Assembly (NCBI RefSeq): GCF_014696065.1
Contig: NZ_JACJPL010000027.1
Location: 124,001-188,000, forward strand
DNA from: Leptolyngbya sp. FACHB-261
Lineage (GTDB): Bacteria; Cyanobacteriota; Cyanobacteriia; FACHB-261
Length of the DNA stretch: 64,000 bases
Direction: 5' to 3'
Shown here: piece by piece, positions 17,429 through 25,066 of the stretch
Position numbering within the stretch: position 1 is the stretch's first letter
Layout of the letters: every line of letters starts with the position of its first letter
The notes under the pieces: model-generated
The model's input: the letters and a program-made list of their open reading frames with translations, nothing else
What the model was told of the DNA's origin: nothing
The model's database searches: none
Translations under genes and position numbers: made by a program

Positions 17429-17446
17429 GTCTCACGGTTCTGAGAC
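17429..17446. other. Short inverted repeat upstream of ilvD
   Basis: GTCTCA-N6-TGAGAC, about 55 bp before the ilvD start. This could be an operator or a leader hairpin. No T-run follows, so it is unlikely to be a terminator of the upstream pair. Confidence 0.25.
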
Positions 17447-17500
17447 AATCGGAAGAGGGATGACCCCACTCCTCACTGCTTGCATGGAAAGGAATCGAGA

Positions 17501-19186
17501 ATGCCGGACAACCTCAAGAGTCAAGTCGTCACACAGGGCGTGCAGCGCTCTCCCAATCGAGCCATGCTGCGGGCGGTCGGGTTTGGAGATGAAGACTTCA
17601 CCAAACCGATTATTGGCCTAGCCAACGCCTACAGCACGATCACGCCCTGCAACATGGGCATCAACGACTTGGCAGTGCGGGCAGAAACGGCAATGAAAGT
17701 CGCTGGAGCCATGCCCCAGATGTTCGGCACGATCACGATCAGTGACGGCATCTCGATGGGCACCGAGGGCATGAAGTACTCACTGGTATCCCGCGATGTG
17801 ATCGCTGATTCGATTGAAACCGCCTGCATGGGTCAAAGCATGGATGGCGTACTAGCGATTGGCGGCTGCGACAAGAACATGCCCGGCGCCATGATCGCCA
17901 TGGCCCGCATGAATATCCCCGCCATCTTTGTCTACGGCGGCACAATCAAACCCGGTCACTACAACGGGCGTGACCTGACCGTAGTGAGCGCTTTTGAAGC
18001 CGTAGGCCAATATAGCGCTGGCAAAATTGGCGAAGACGAGTTGCTGGCCGTTGAGCACAAAGCCTGCCCCGGTGCTGGTTCCTGTGGCGGCATGTTCACC
18101 GCTAACACCATGTCCTCGGCTTTCGAGGCGATGGGCATGAGCCTGATCTACTCGTCCACGATGGCCGCAGAAGACGAAGAAAAGGCTCAGAGTGCCGAGC
18201 AGTCTGCCAAGGTACTGGTCGAAGCCGTGCGCAAGCAAATCTTGCCTCGCCAGATCCTCACGCGCCAAGCCTTCGAGAACGGCATCTCCGTGATCATGGC
18301 CGTAGGTGGCTCAACCAACGCCGTGCTGCACCTGCTGGCCATTGCCCATACGGTGGGCGTGCCTCTGACCCTCGACGACTTTGAAACGATTCGCGGCCGG
18401 GTGCCGGTGCTCTGCGACCTCAAGCCCAGTGGCCGCTATGTAGCCACCGATCTGCACCAAGCGGGCGGGATTCCCCAGGTGATGAAAATGCTGCTGGCGC
18501 ATGGCCTGCTGCATGGCGATGCCCTGACGATCACTGGGCAGACCATTGCCGAACTCCTGGCCGATATTCCTGAGGAGCCCCGCGCTGACCAGGATGTGAT
18601 TCGGCCCTGGAGCAACCCGATGTATGCACAGGGACACCTGGCCGTTCTGCGTGGCAACCTGGCAACTGAGGGCGCCGTTGCCAAAATCACGGGTGTCAAA
18701 AACCCCAAGATCACCGGCCCAGCGCGTGTCTTCGAATCGGAAGAAGCCTGTTTGGAGGCCATCCTGGCTAACAAGATCCAGGCGGGTGATGTGGTCGTGG
18801 TTCGCTATGAAGGTCCCAAAGGTGGCCCAGGCATGCGCGAAATGCTCTCACCCACCTCAGCACTGATTGGGGCTGGCCTCGGTGATTCGGTGGGACTGAT
18901 CACAGACGGGCGCTTCTCCGGCGGTACCTACGGCATGGTCGTCGGCCACGTCGCACCTGAAGCTGCGGTTGGCGGCACGATTGGCCTGGTCCAGGAGGGC
19001 GATTCGATCACCATCGATGCCCACGCTCGCCTCTTACAGCTCAACGTTCCCGAGGACGAACTAGAGCAGCGTCGTGCCAAATGGCAACCGCCCAAACCTC
19101 GCTACACAGCGGGTGTCCTGGCGAAGTATGCCAAGTTGGTGTCTTCCAGCAGCCTGGGCGCTGTGACCGATTTGGGCCTGGGCTAA
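17501..19186 (+). CDS. ilvD: Dihydroxy-acid dehydratase
   Basis: A 561-residue iron-sulfur enzyme that dehydrates 2,3-dihydroxy-acids to 2-keto acids, the third common step of valine, leucine and isoleucine synthesis. The cluster cysteines are seen in [11 protein letters not shown] (about 50-60), [13 protein letters not shown] (about 119-131) and [18 protein letters not shown] (about 187-204). [19 protein letters not shown] near 470 is the expected C-terminal substrate/Mg site. I start at the ATG at 17501, which has GGAAAGGA upstream; a TTG at 17480 would add 7 residues lacking family support. It appears to be a single gene. Confidence 0.95.
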   Translation: MPDNLKSQVVTQGVQRSPNRAMLRAVGFGDEDFTKPIIGLANAYSTITPCNMGINDLAVRAETAMKVAGAMPQMFGTITISDGISMGTEGMKYSLVSRDVIADSIETACMGQSMDGVLAIGGCDKNMPGAMIAMARMNIPAIFVYGGTIKPGHYNGRDLTVVSAFEAVGQYSAGKIGEDELLAVEHKACPGAGSCGGMFTANTMSSAFEAMGMSLIYSSTMAAEDEEKAQSAEQSAKVLVEAVRKQILPRQILTRQAFENGISVIMAVGGSTNAVLHLLAIAHTVGVPLTLDDFETIRGRVPVLCDLKPSGRYVATDLHQAGGIPQVMKMLLAHGLLHGDALTITGQTIAELLADIPEEPRADQDVIRPWSNPMYAQGHLAVLRGNLATEGAVAKITGVKNPKITGPARVFESEEACLEAILANKIQAGDVVVVRYEGPKGGPGMREMLSPTSALIGAGLGDSVGLITDGRFSGGTYGMVVGHVAPEAAVGGTIGLVQEGDSITIDAHARLLQLNVPEDELEQRRAKWQPPKPRYTAGVLAKYAKLVSSSSLGAVTDLGLG

Positions 19187-19216
19187 CTCAGCTTTGACCC
19201 TTCTGATCTGAACCCT

Positions 19217-19275
19217 GGTAGGGGCAGGTTTTCCCTGCCCTACAGACTTCTAGCTTTAGACTTCTAGCGCTAGAA
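19217..19275. repeat. Palindromic repeat, family A copy, plus TTCTAGCGCTAGAA palindrome
   Basis: 19217-19243 reads GGTAGGGGCAGGTTTTCCCT then GCCCTAC, the same core as the repeats near 7170. It is followed at 19262-19275 by the perfect 14-bp palindrome TTCTAGCGCTAGAA, just beyond the end of the leftward GST gene. A similar TTCTAGCGCTAG lies at the end of the leftward winged-helix gene near 6655. Confidence 0.55.
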
Positions 19276-19277
19276 AT

Positions 19278-19886
19278 TCAAGCTTGAGGAACGGTTGAGC
19301 GCACTGACTCGCGCTGGTGCAAAGTCTCATACCATTGCCCCACCCGGGGATACCGTTGCTGCCAGTCTTGCCCAAAGCGCAAGCTGTAGTAGCCTAAGGC
19401 CGAGACAGCCGCGACATCGGCAGCTGTCCAAGCGTCCCCAAGGAGACAGGCTGCTGAGTTCAGTTGGCGCTCTAGAGCCGGGAGCAAACGGTCAAGCATT
19501 GCTTGAGATTTAGCAACCTCAGCAGGGTCAGCAGCATTACCCTTACGCTTCTGCTGCCAGAGCGCCACAGCAGTATCGCCCAGAGTATCAGCCAGGTCTT
19601 CCCACTGGCGACAACGCAAGCGTAGACGCGACTCCTCTGGGTAAAAGCGCGGTGCTGGATAGGTTTCGTCCAGGTACTCCACAATTAGGGTTGAGTCCCA
19701 GAGGCTGGTGCCATCCTCATCAACTAAAACTGGAACCCTGCCGATGGGAGACAGGTTAAGCAGTTCCGCTGGTTTATTGACAATGTCGGTTTCCTTCAGG
19801 TCACAGGCCAACGCCTTCTCTGCCAGTACGATGCGCACCTTGCGGGCGTAGGGAGAGCGCTGAGCGTAGTACAGAGTTCGAGTCAC
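19278..19886 (-). CDS. Glutathione S-transferase family protein
   Basis: A 202-residue soluble GST. The N-terminal thioredoxin-like domain starts YYAQRSPYARKVRIVLAEKA and carries the cis-proline loop IGRVPVLVDEDGTSLWDSTL, whose Asp-Ser binds the glutathione gamma-glutamyl group. The all-helical C-terminal domain follows, with LLGDAWTAADVAAVSALGYY as the N-capping box region. The N-terminal SPYARK has serine where some classes carry the catalytic Ser/Cys/Tyr. Substrate is unknown, detoxification being the usual role. It is flanked by a family A repeat at its 3' end. Confidence 0.85.
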   Translation of the reverse strand: MTRTLYYAQRSPYARKVRIVLAEKALACDLKETDIVNKPAELLNLSPIGRVPVLVDEDGTSLWDSTLIVEYLDETYPAPRFYPEESRLRLRCRQWEDLADTLGDTAVALWQQKRKGNAADPAEVAKSQAMLDRLLPALERQLNSAACLLGDAWTAADVAAVSALGYYSLRFGQDWQQRYPRVGQWYETLHQRESVRSTVPQA

Positions 19887-20007
19887 AGAACGCGCAAATT
19901 AGTATCAGGGTGAACAGTCCCAAAATTACTGTATGCCGTGACATCCTGCAACGAAGGAGCTTGGTGTTTGGGACTTGAAGCCTGACCTCAGGTGAGACCC
20001 GTGACCG

Positions 20008-21258
20008 TCAGACAATCACCGCCTTTGCCCGGTTGTAGTAAGAGACCCGGTCGCTGTAGCCGTTGTAGCCACCATTGATCCGGCGGGTAATCTCTCGGAA
20101 CTTACCAATATCGGCAAGCGGATTCAGGCCCCGGCTTTTCCAAAAGTAAGCAGCCGAGCGAGCTGAAATCACTGGGTCGAGCAGTTTGAGCGGATTGGCC
20201 TCTAGATTCACCCCCAAGGCTCGCCCAACTTCGCGGTAATTGCTCCTACCCGTAATCTGAATGAGGCCCCGGCCCTTGTAGCGACGACCATCGCCGGCGT
20301 AGACATTGCCCAAGTCGCGACGACCTTCATAAGCAGCGCCTGAGGCAATCTCTTGCTTATAACGAAAGGCGCCACTCTCATGGGCTAGTTGCGCAATAAA
20401 AGCCCGTTGTCGGTTCGGCGTCGTGATGCCAAACTCCTGCATAGCCTGGTTCAGGGGTGACAGATAGGTGTTGATATCTGAGGTCCTGGCGCTCGGCATA
20501 ATCGCCTTAAGCTGGGCTGCCGAGAGGGGCCGGGATGCAGGCCGATTTCTGACGTTTTGCTCCAGAGCGACCAAGGTGGTTGGTCCAGCCTCGCCCGGAC
20601 CCGTAAGCCCATAAGCTGCTTTCCAGCGGTTGAGCGCTTGGGTTGTGGTCGGACCGAACTTGCCGTCCTCAGTCAGGCGGGGGGTAGCCGGGGGAACCGC
20701 TCGATTGAGCAAGTACTGCAGGCGTTTAACATCATCGCCACTGAGGCCCTGTCTCAAGATGCGAGTGGTCCCGGTGGCAGGCGGTTTATTGCGGACCTGC
20801 TGTTCTAGAGCGGCCAAGGTCGTGGGACCTGCCTCGTTAGGGCTAGTTAGTTTGTTGGCCGTCTTCCAGGCGCTGAGGGCTCGGGTGGTGGCAGCGTCAA
20901 ATTGGCCGCTTTCGGCTAGCTTCGGGTTCGCTGACGGCGTGGCGTTATTCAGCAGATACTGCAAGCGTCTGACATCATCCCCACTCAAGCCCTGCCTGAG
21001 AATGCGGGGAATTTGTCGTGCCAGAGTCGCTAGGGTCGTTGGGCCTGCCTCGCCAGGATTACTAATGTTGTTAGCAGTTTTCCAGGCATTGAGCGCTTGG
21101 GTCGTAGCGGAGTCAAACTGACCGTTCTGCACGAGTTGGGGGTTGGCGGGCGGCGTAGCGTGGTTGAGCAGGTACTGTAGGCTTCTGACATCATCGCCGC
21201 TCAGACCCGGCTTCAGAATCCGGGACCCCAGTGCATTAGTTCCCTGTGCGTTGGTCAT
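20008..21258 (-). CDS. GH19-type muramidase/chitinase with three peptidoglycan-binding domains
   Basis: A 416-residue protein. Three PG_binding_1 repeats come first (about residues 8-70, 82-145 and 165-230), each starting ILKPGLSGDDVRSLQYLLN or a close variant and ending near AGPTTLAALE. A C-terminal lysozyme-like/GH19 domain follows, with AFIAQLAHESGAFRYKQE providing the catalytic Glu, then RRYKGRGLIQITGRSNY and ITRRINGGYNGYSDR. It should cleave peptidoglycan or chitin. No signal peptide is visible, so export would need a holin, another route, or lysis, and a phage-derived endolysin is possible. I prefer the ATG at 21258; a TTG at 21288 preceded by no clear SD adds ten residues. Confidence 0.85.
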   Translation of the reverse strand: MTNAQGTNALGSRILKPGLSGDDVRSLQYLLNHATPPANPQLVQNGQFDSATTQALNAWKTANNISNPGEAGPTTLATLARQIPRILRQGLSGDDVRRLQYLLNNATPSANPKLAESGQFDAATTRALSAWKTANKLTSPNEAGPTTLAALEQQVRNKPPATGTTRILRQGLSGDDVKRLQYLLNRAVPPATPRLTEDGKFGPTTTQALNRWKAAYGLTGPGEAGPTTLVALEQNVRNRPASRPLSAAQLKAIMPSARTSDINTYLSPLNQAMQEFGITTPNRQRAFIAQLAHESGAFRYKQEIASGAAYEGRRDLGNVYAGDGRRYKGRGLIQITGRSNYREVGRALGVNLEANPLKLLDPVISARSAAYFWKSRGLNPLADIGKFREITRRINGGYNGYSDRVSYYNRAKAVIV

Positions 21259-21290
21259 CTTTGAGTTATCACGCCTCCCAATAACCAAAA

Positions 21291-21317
21291 GCCCTTCAGA
21301 TTACTTGAAGGGCAGTT
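21291..21317 (-). terminator. Rho-independent terminator after the small HMA-like gene
   Basis: The arms GCCCTTCA and TGAAGGGC (21291-21313) form a perfect 8-bp stem with a 7-nt loop. On the minus strand the hairpin is followed by TTTTGG. It lies downstream of the leftward 71-residue gene and just before the GH19 gene. Confidence 0.7.
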
Positions 21318-21411
21318 TGAACAAGTCTAAAGTTGCACCTGCGCTAAAAGCTAGCCAGCAGCTGCAAAGTGGCGAACTTGCTTAGCAGAAGATTGGGCGA
21401 GCAGCGTTGCG

Positions 21412-21627
21412 CTACTCCACCTTGTCAGCAGGATTACCGGTGGCTGTGATTGCTTGGGCAATTGACTCGTCAGAATCTTCGCTCTTTACTTCGACTGTCT
21501 TAGATTTGGGGTCAGCAGTCACTTGGGCTTGTGGGTCAGTGGTCTTAACCGTGTCTGCGATGTCTTCTGCGCTTTCAGCCCCATCCATGCTAGGAACATT
21601 AAACTTCTTGTTGTCTTTGTCGCTCAT
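21412..21627 (-). CDS. Small acidic HMA-like protein lacking the metal-binding cysteines
   Basis: A 71-residue acidic protein. About the last 50 residues (ESAEDIADTVKTTDPQAQVT, then VEVKSEDSDESIAQAITATG) look like the beta-alpha-beta end of a ferredoxin-like heavy-metal-associated domain, where helix-strand-strand-helix follows that spacing. The CxxC copper-binding loop is absent. The ATG at 21627 is preceded by a purine-poor leader, and a clear terminator follows, which supports a real gene. Function is unknown. It may act as a protein-interaction version of the fold. Confidence 0.55.
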   Translation of the reverse strand: MSDKDNKKFNVPSMDGAESAEDIADTVKTTDPQAQVTADPKSKTVEVKSEDSDESIAQAITATGNPADKVE

Positions 21628-21748
21628 AATTATGGAGTTTTAGGATACGTCACTTCTTAATCTGCGCTTGGTTTGGCTTGCTAGCATCCCCAGAACGATA
21701 GAACCTGTCTTAGCGCCTGCTTAGCAGGCTCACATTAAGCATGCTGAG

Positions 21749-22693
21749 TTAAGCATCTAGAGCTAGTAAGAAGCGCCGAATCAGGCCAATCGTAACGGCG
21801 GGCAGTTCCAATTGTGGGGTTAAGCCAACGTCCTCAAGCTGCTGAAAAAAACGAACCGCTTGAGGATTCAGGTTAGCGAGACGCCGACCGATTTCTGGCC
21901 CTGTAAACTGGGATTTTTGCCCCCAGATAATCGCAGTTGGCACAGTCAATTGCGGCATGTATTGCGCAAGATCGAAACACAAGTCACCGCGCACAAAAGC
22001 CAGGGCTGCATACTCGGCATTCGGTTGCTGCGCTGACTGCAAATAAGCTTCTACAATTTCTGGATAAATACGCTCAGGCCGAGCAAATTGGCGTTGTTCT
22101 AGAAAGCCCTGGATACCGAAACTAGTGGCAACGCCTGCACTGTAGAGCAGCCGATCTAAAATTGGCGTGCTCACCACTTGGGCGAAGAGGCTGCGCGTAT
22201 AATTCTCGCCAAAATCAGACAGTCCCGCAGGCGTAGTCAAGATTAAGGATTTGAACAACTCAGGACGCTGAATCGCAGCCCGGATGCTAAACGCAGCCGT
22301 CAGCGAAGAGGCAATTACCGGCGTGGGACCCTCGCAAGTTTTCTCCAGGAACTCAATGATCGTATCGGTATAGTCATTGATTTGATAATTGCGGACTGGA
22401 TGGTCAGACCGTCCCCAGCCGATCAAATCCGGCGCTAAAACCCGGTATTCGGCGGCGAAAGCAGGATAAACCTTGGACCACTCATAAGCCGAAGAACCAC
22501 CGCCGAAGCCATGCAGAAACACTAAGGTTTGTTGCTTTAGGGTTTGTTGGTCTAGGGTTTGCTGGTCTGGGTTTTGTTGGCCCGAGCCAAGGCTATCAGC
22601 CGCAGGCCATAACTCTCCCTCTGCCGTGTAATAAACCATAGAGCCAAGCTTGGTCAGGACCGAACGCTGGCTAAAGCCGGGAGGCTGAAGCAT
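21749..22693 (-). CDS. Alpha/beta hydrolase
   Basis: A 314-residue alpha/beta-hydrolase-fold protein. The oxyanion motif is VFLHGFGGGSSAYEW (about 56-70), followed by YRVLAPDLIGWGRSDHP and the nucleophile region PVIASSLTAAFSIRAA. In that region the second serine sits where GxSxG is usual but the flanking glycines are Ala and Thr, a variant I associate with cyanobacterial members. PTAIIWGQKSQFTGPE supplies the late acidic residue. The N-terminus carries a tandem pentapeptide (DQQTL-type, about residues 38-54) encoded by 15-bp repeats. There is no signal peptide. The substrate cannot be inferred. Confidence 0.8.
   Translation of the reverse strand: MLQPPGFSQRSVLTKLGSMVYYTAEGELWPAADSLGSGQQNPDQQTLDQQTLKQQTLVFLHGFGGGSSAYEWSKVYPAFAAEYRVLAPDLIGWGRSDHPVRNYQINDYTDTIIEFLEKTCEGPTPVIASSLTAAFSIRAAIQRPELFKSLILTTPAGLSDFGENYTRSLFAQVVSTPILDRLLYSAGVATSFGIQGFLEQRQFARPERIYPEIVEAYLQSAQQPNAEYAALAFVRGDLCFDLAQYMPQLTVPTAIIWGQKSQFTGPEIGRRLANLNPQAVRFFQQLEDVGLTPQLELPAVTIGLIRRFLLALDA
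22525..22584 (-). repeat. Four tandem 15-bp units inside the hydrolase gene
   Basis: The units are AGGTTTGTTGCTTTA, GGGTTTGTTGGTCTA, GGGTTTGCTGGTCTG and GGTTTTGTTGGCCCG. On the coding strand they give NPDQQ-TLDQQ-TLKQQ-TLVFL, so the number of units can change without breaking the frame. Confidence 0.75.
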
Positions 22694-22990
22694 AGAAACC
22701 TCTCTTGCAAGACAACCGTCTCAGCGAATGAGTTCAGTTGTAGCATAGCTAAAACGCCATACCAACGTGGCAAAAACACCATAGCAACGCTACAAACGTT
22801 ACCTATGCTGGGCAAGATCCAACCTGAACTATTATTATGGCCCTGTCCTTGGCAATCCTCCTAGCTTTGGAATTAATACTGCTCTGTAGCGCCGCAATTG
22901 CTATTAATTGTTCATTCCCACGCCGTAACTAGATTGAGAAGTCTGCTATGTTTCCTGGTCTGAGACTTAATTTCTCTTGAGAAAAAAACT

Positions 22991-24064
22991 TTAAAGATAT
23001 AGCTTAAGCACCTCATTTGTAGCCTGCCCAGTTTTGGCCCAACTAAATTGACTGGCCCTCGCTAAACCCGCCGTGCGCAGGCGTGAGCGCAGGGTAGCAT
23101 CACTAGCAATCGCTCGCATCGCATCCACGAGCTCAGCCACGTTGTAGGGGTCGATCAACAAGGCCGCATCGCCAGTCACCTCTGGCAACGAGGACAAGTT
23201 GGAGGTGATAACCGGGGTGCCACAAGCCATCGCTTCCAGAACGGGTAAACCAAAGCCTTCCCACAGGCTAGGGAACACCAAAGCCAGCGCCTGGTTCAGC
23301 AGCTTTGGCAGTTCGTTGGAGGGAACATACTCTAAGAATTTGACTTGGTTAGTCACCCCTAGCTCCTGAATCTGAGCCATGAGTTCGGGGGTATAGCGCC
23401 GGTCTAAGGGGCCAGCAATCCAAAGCTCAGTCTCAAACTGTCGCTGAACTGCGGCAAAGGCGCTAACCAACCGACCTAAATTCTTGTAGGTATTGTGGCG
23501 ACCAATATAAAGAAAATAGTTTTGCTTAGGCAGCTTTAAATCAGTGAAGTGCTGGCTATCATGGGCCAGCAGAATTGGCGTAATTTTTTGGGCAGACACT
23601 TGAAAGAAATCGTTTAAGTCTCTAGCAGTTGCCAACGAATTGCAGAGAATGTGCTGAGCTTGCGCTAACAGTTGCGGAACGTAGTAGCGAAAGTAGGCGG
23701 TGAGGGGAGAACGCTGGTTAGGAAATCGGATCGGAATTAAGTCGTGGACCGTAACAATATAACGGCAGCCTAAAAAAATAGGGGCTTCAGGAATCGGGGA
23801 GAACAGGAGGGGTGACCCCAGGCTTCTATAAATTTTGGGCAACTGCCACTGAGTCCAGGCCAAGCGCAGAAAATGTCCCTTAGCACCCTGCTCAGCAGTC
23901 TGATTGGCAGGCACAGAATAACAGTTGTAAGTTGGTAAAGGCTGGGCACTCAGTAGGGTAGGGTTGAGCGGGCGCAGCCAGGGCAGGAGATTAAGCGCGT
24001 AGGTCGAGGTGCCTGTCGGTTGGGCTAGCAGAAAGGAAAGGTTGACCAGCAAGGAATCCGTCAC
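22991..24064 (-). CDS. GT4 glycosyltransferase
   Basis: A 357-residue GT-B retaining glycosyltransferase. The N-terminal acceptor domain holds FLLAQPTGTSTYALNLLPWL and IVTVHDLIPIRFPNQRSP. The donor domain follows, with NYFLYIGRHNTYKNLGRLVS, ETELWIAGPLDRRY and the EX7E motif LWEGFGLPVLEAMACGTPVI. This enzyme group typically uses GDP-mannose or UDP-sugars. It is the last gene of the polysaccharide cluster, 36 bp after the GT2 gene, and no terminator could be confirmed after it. Confidence 0.88.
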   Translation of the reverse strand: MTDSLLVNLSFLLAQPTGTSTYALNLLPWLRPLNPTLLSAQPLPTYNCYSVPANQTAEQGAKGHFLRLAWTQWQLPKIYRSLGSPLLFSPIPEAPIFLGCRYIVTVHDLIPIRFPNQRSPLTAYFRYYVPQLLAQAQHILCNSLATARDLNDFFQVSAQKITPILLAHDSQHFTDLKLPKQNYFLYIGRHNTYKNLGRLVSAFAAVQRQFETELWIAGPLDRRYTPELMAQIQELGVTNQVKFLEYVPSNELPKLLNQALALVFPSLWEGFGLPVLEAMACGTPVITSNLSSLPEVTGDAALLIDPYNVAELVDAMRAIASDATLRSRLRTAGLARASQFSWAKTGQATNEVLKLYL

Positions 24065-24100
24065 TCAATTGAATTTTTATTAAATATCTATCTAAACTTT

Positions 24101-25066
24101 CTAAACTTTTTCTAGAGCCTTGTGCAGAGCTAGCCCTGCGGCATACCCAACCTGGAAACCTGCCATAGCCTCCCGGAGGTACTGAGTCAAGACGGCATTT
24201 GATAGACCGTGGGTGAGCTTGAGTCGCAGAATTCTGAGCAAGCAGCGACGCGTAAGCAGCAAGGTTAAGCGAGACATTAAGAGAGCAGTTGGCAGCTGCT
24301 TAGAAGCATGTTTCAAAGCAAAATAGCTCGTATTTTTAGCTAGTTCATACCAGCAGGTTAAATGCTTCTGGTCCTGGCGATTGTGGCTCTTAGCCGGATA
24401 ATGGTCAACAACAGTATCAACATGGCAGACTTCATAACCAGATTGAATAAGGCGTAGGCAGGCGTCGGTTTCTTCCAAAAAATACTCAAAAAACTCATCA
24501 AAGCCGCCAACTTCTAACAGGGCATGCCGTCGATAAGAAGCATTGGCTCCCATCACTCCCTTAAACCAGTAGGGACTGGCCAAATACTGGCTCTGCGTTT
24601 GCTGATCTAGGATGGGTCTAGACTCACTCAAGAGGCTGTTAACACCTTGGCAAAACTGCAAGGGGGCTGTTGGCTTCGTCTTGTCTCTAACCGCTCCAGC
24701 AACACAGCCACATTGCTTTCCTTCAGCCGTGTAGACCCCAAGATGGGCGCTTAACCAATCGGGTGGCGGCACCACGTCATCATCTAAATAAAGAACGATC
24801 TCCTGAGATGCCGCTTTGAGTCCCAGGTTTCTAGCAACGCTAACATTCCTACTGCTAGTAGAAATGATTTTGTCGATGATCGGTTGGAATGCGTCAAGAA
24901 CGGTTACGGTCGTGTCTTGAGAGGGGCCATGAACAACGATCAATTCTTGGAAAGAAGCACGCCACTTCGAGACGGCTTCTAAAGCGCTACGCAGTGATTC
25001 ACACCGGTCGACTGTGCAAATGACGACAGAGACAGGGTAAGGCTCTGAAAGTAAATTGCTGTTCAC
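24101..25066 (-). CDS. GT2 glycosyltransferase
   Basis: A 321-residue inverting GT-A enzyme. The nucleotide-binding start is VSVVICTVDRCESLRSALEA, the metal DxD motif is IVLYLDDDVVPPPDWL (about 92-107), and FDEFFEYFLEETDACLRLIQ (about 194-213) carries the catalytic ED region. This is the Wcm/rhamnosyl-like GT2 layout. The C-terminal 80 residues are helical. Its start overlaps the end of the upstream GT4-GT2 gene by 4 bp (ATGA), so translation is coupled. The donor is not predictable. Confidence 0.88.
   Translation of the reverse strand: MNSNLLSEPYPVSVVICTVDRCESLRSALEAVSKWRASFQELIVVHGPSQDTTVTVLDAFQPIIDKIISTSSRNVSVARNLGLKAASQEIVLYLDDDVVPPPDWLSAHLGVYTAEGKQCGCVAGAVRDKTKPTAPLQFCQGVNSLLSESRPILDQQTQSQYLASPYWFKGVMGANASYRRHALLEVGGFDEFFEYFLEETDACLRLIQSGYEVCHVDTVVDHYPAKSHNRQDQKHLTCWYELAKNTSYFALKHASKQLPTALLMSRLTLLLTRRCLLRILRLKLTHGLSNAVLTQYLREAMAGFQVGYAAGLALHKALEKV

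Noticed and set aside
21715-21729. Terminator after the alpha/beta hydrolase
   Set aside because: The GCCTGC-TTA-GCAGGC stem is short and not followed by a T-run on the minus strand.
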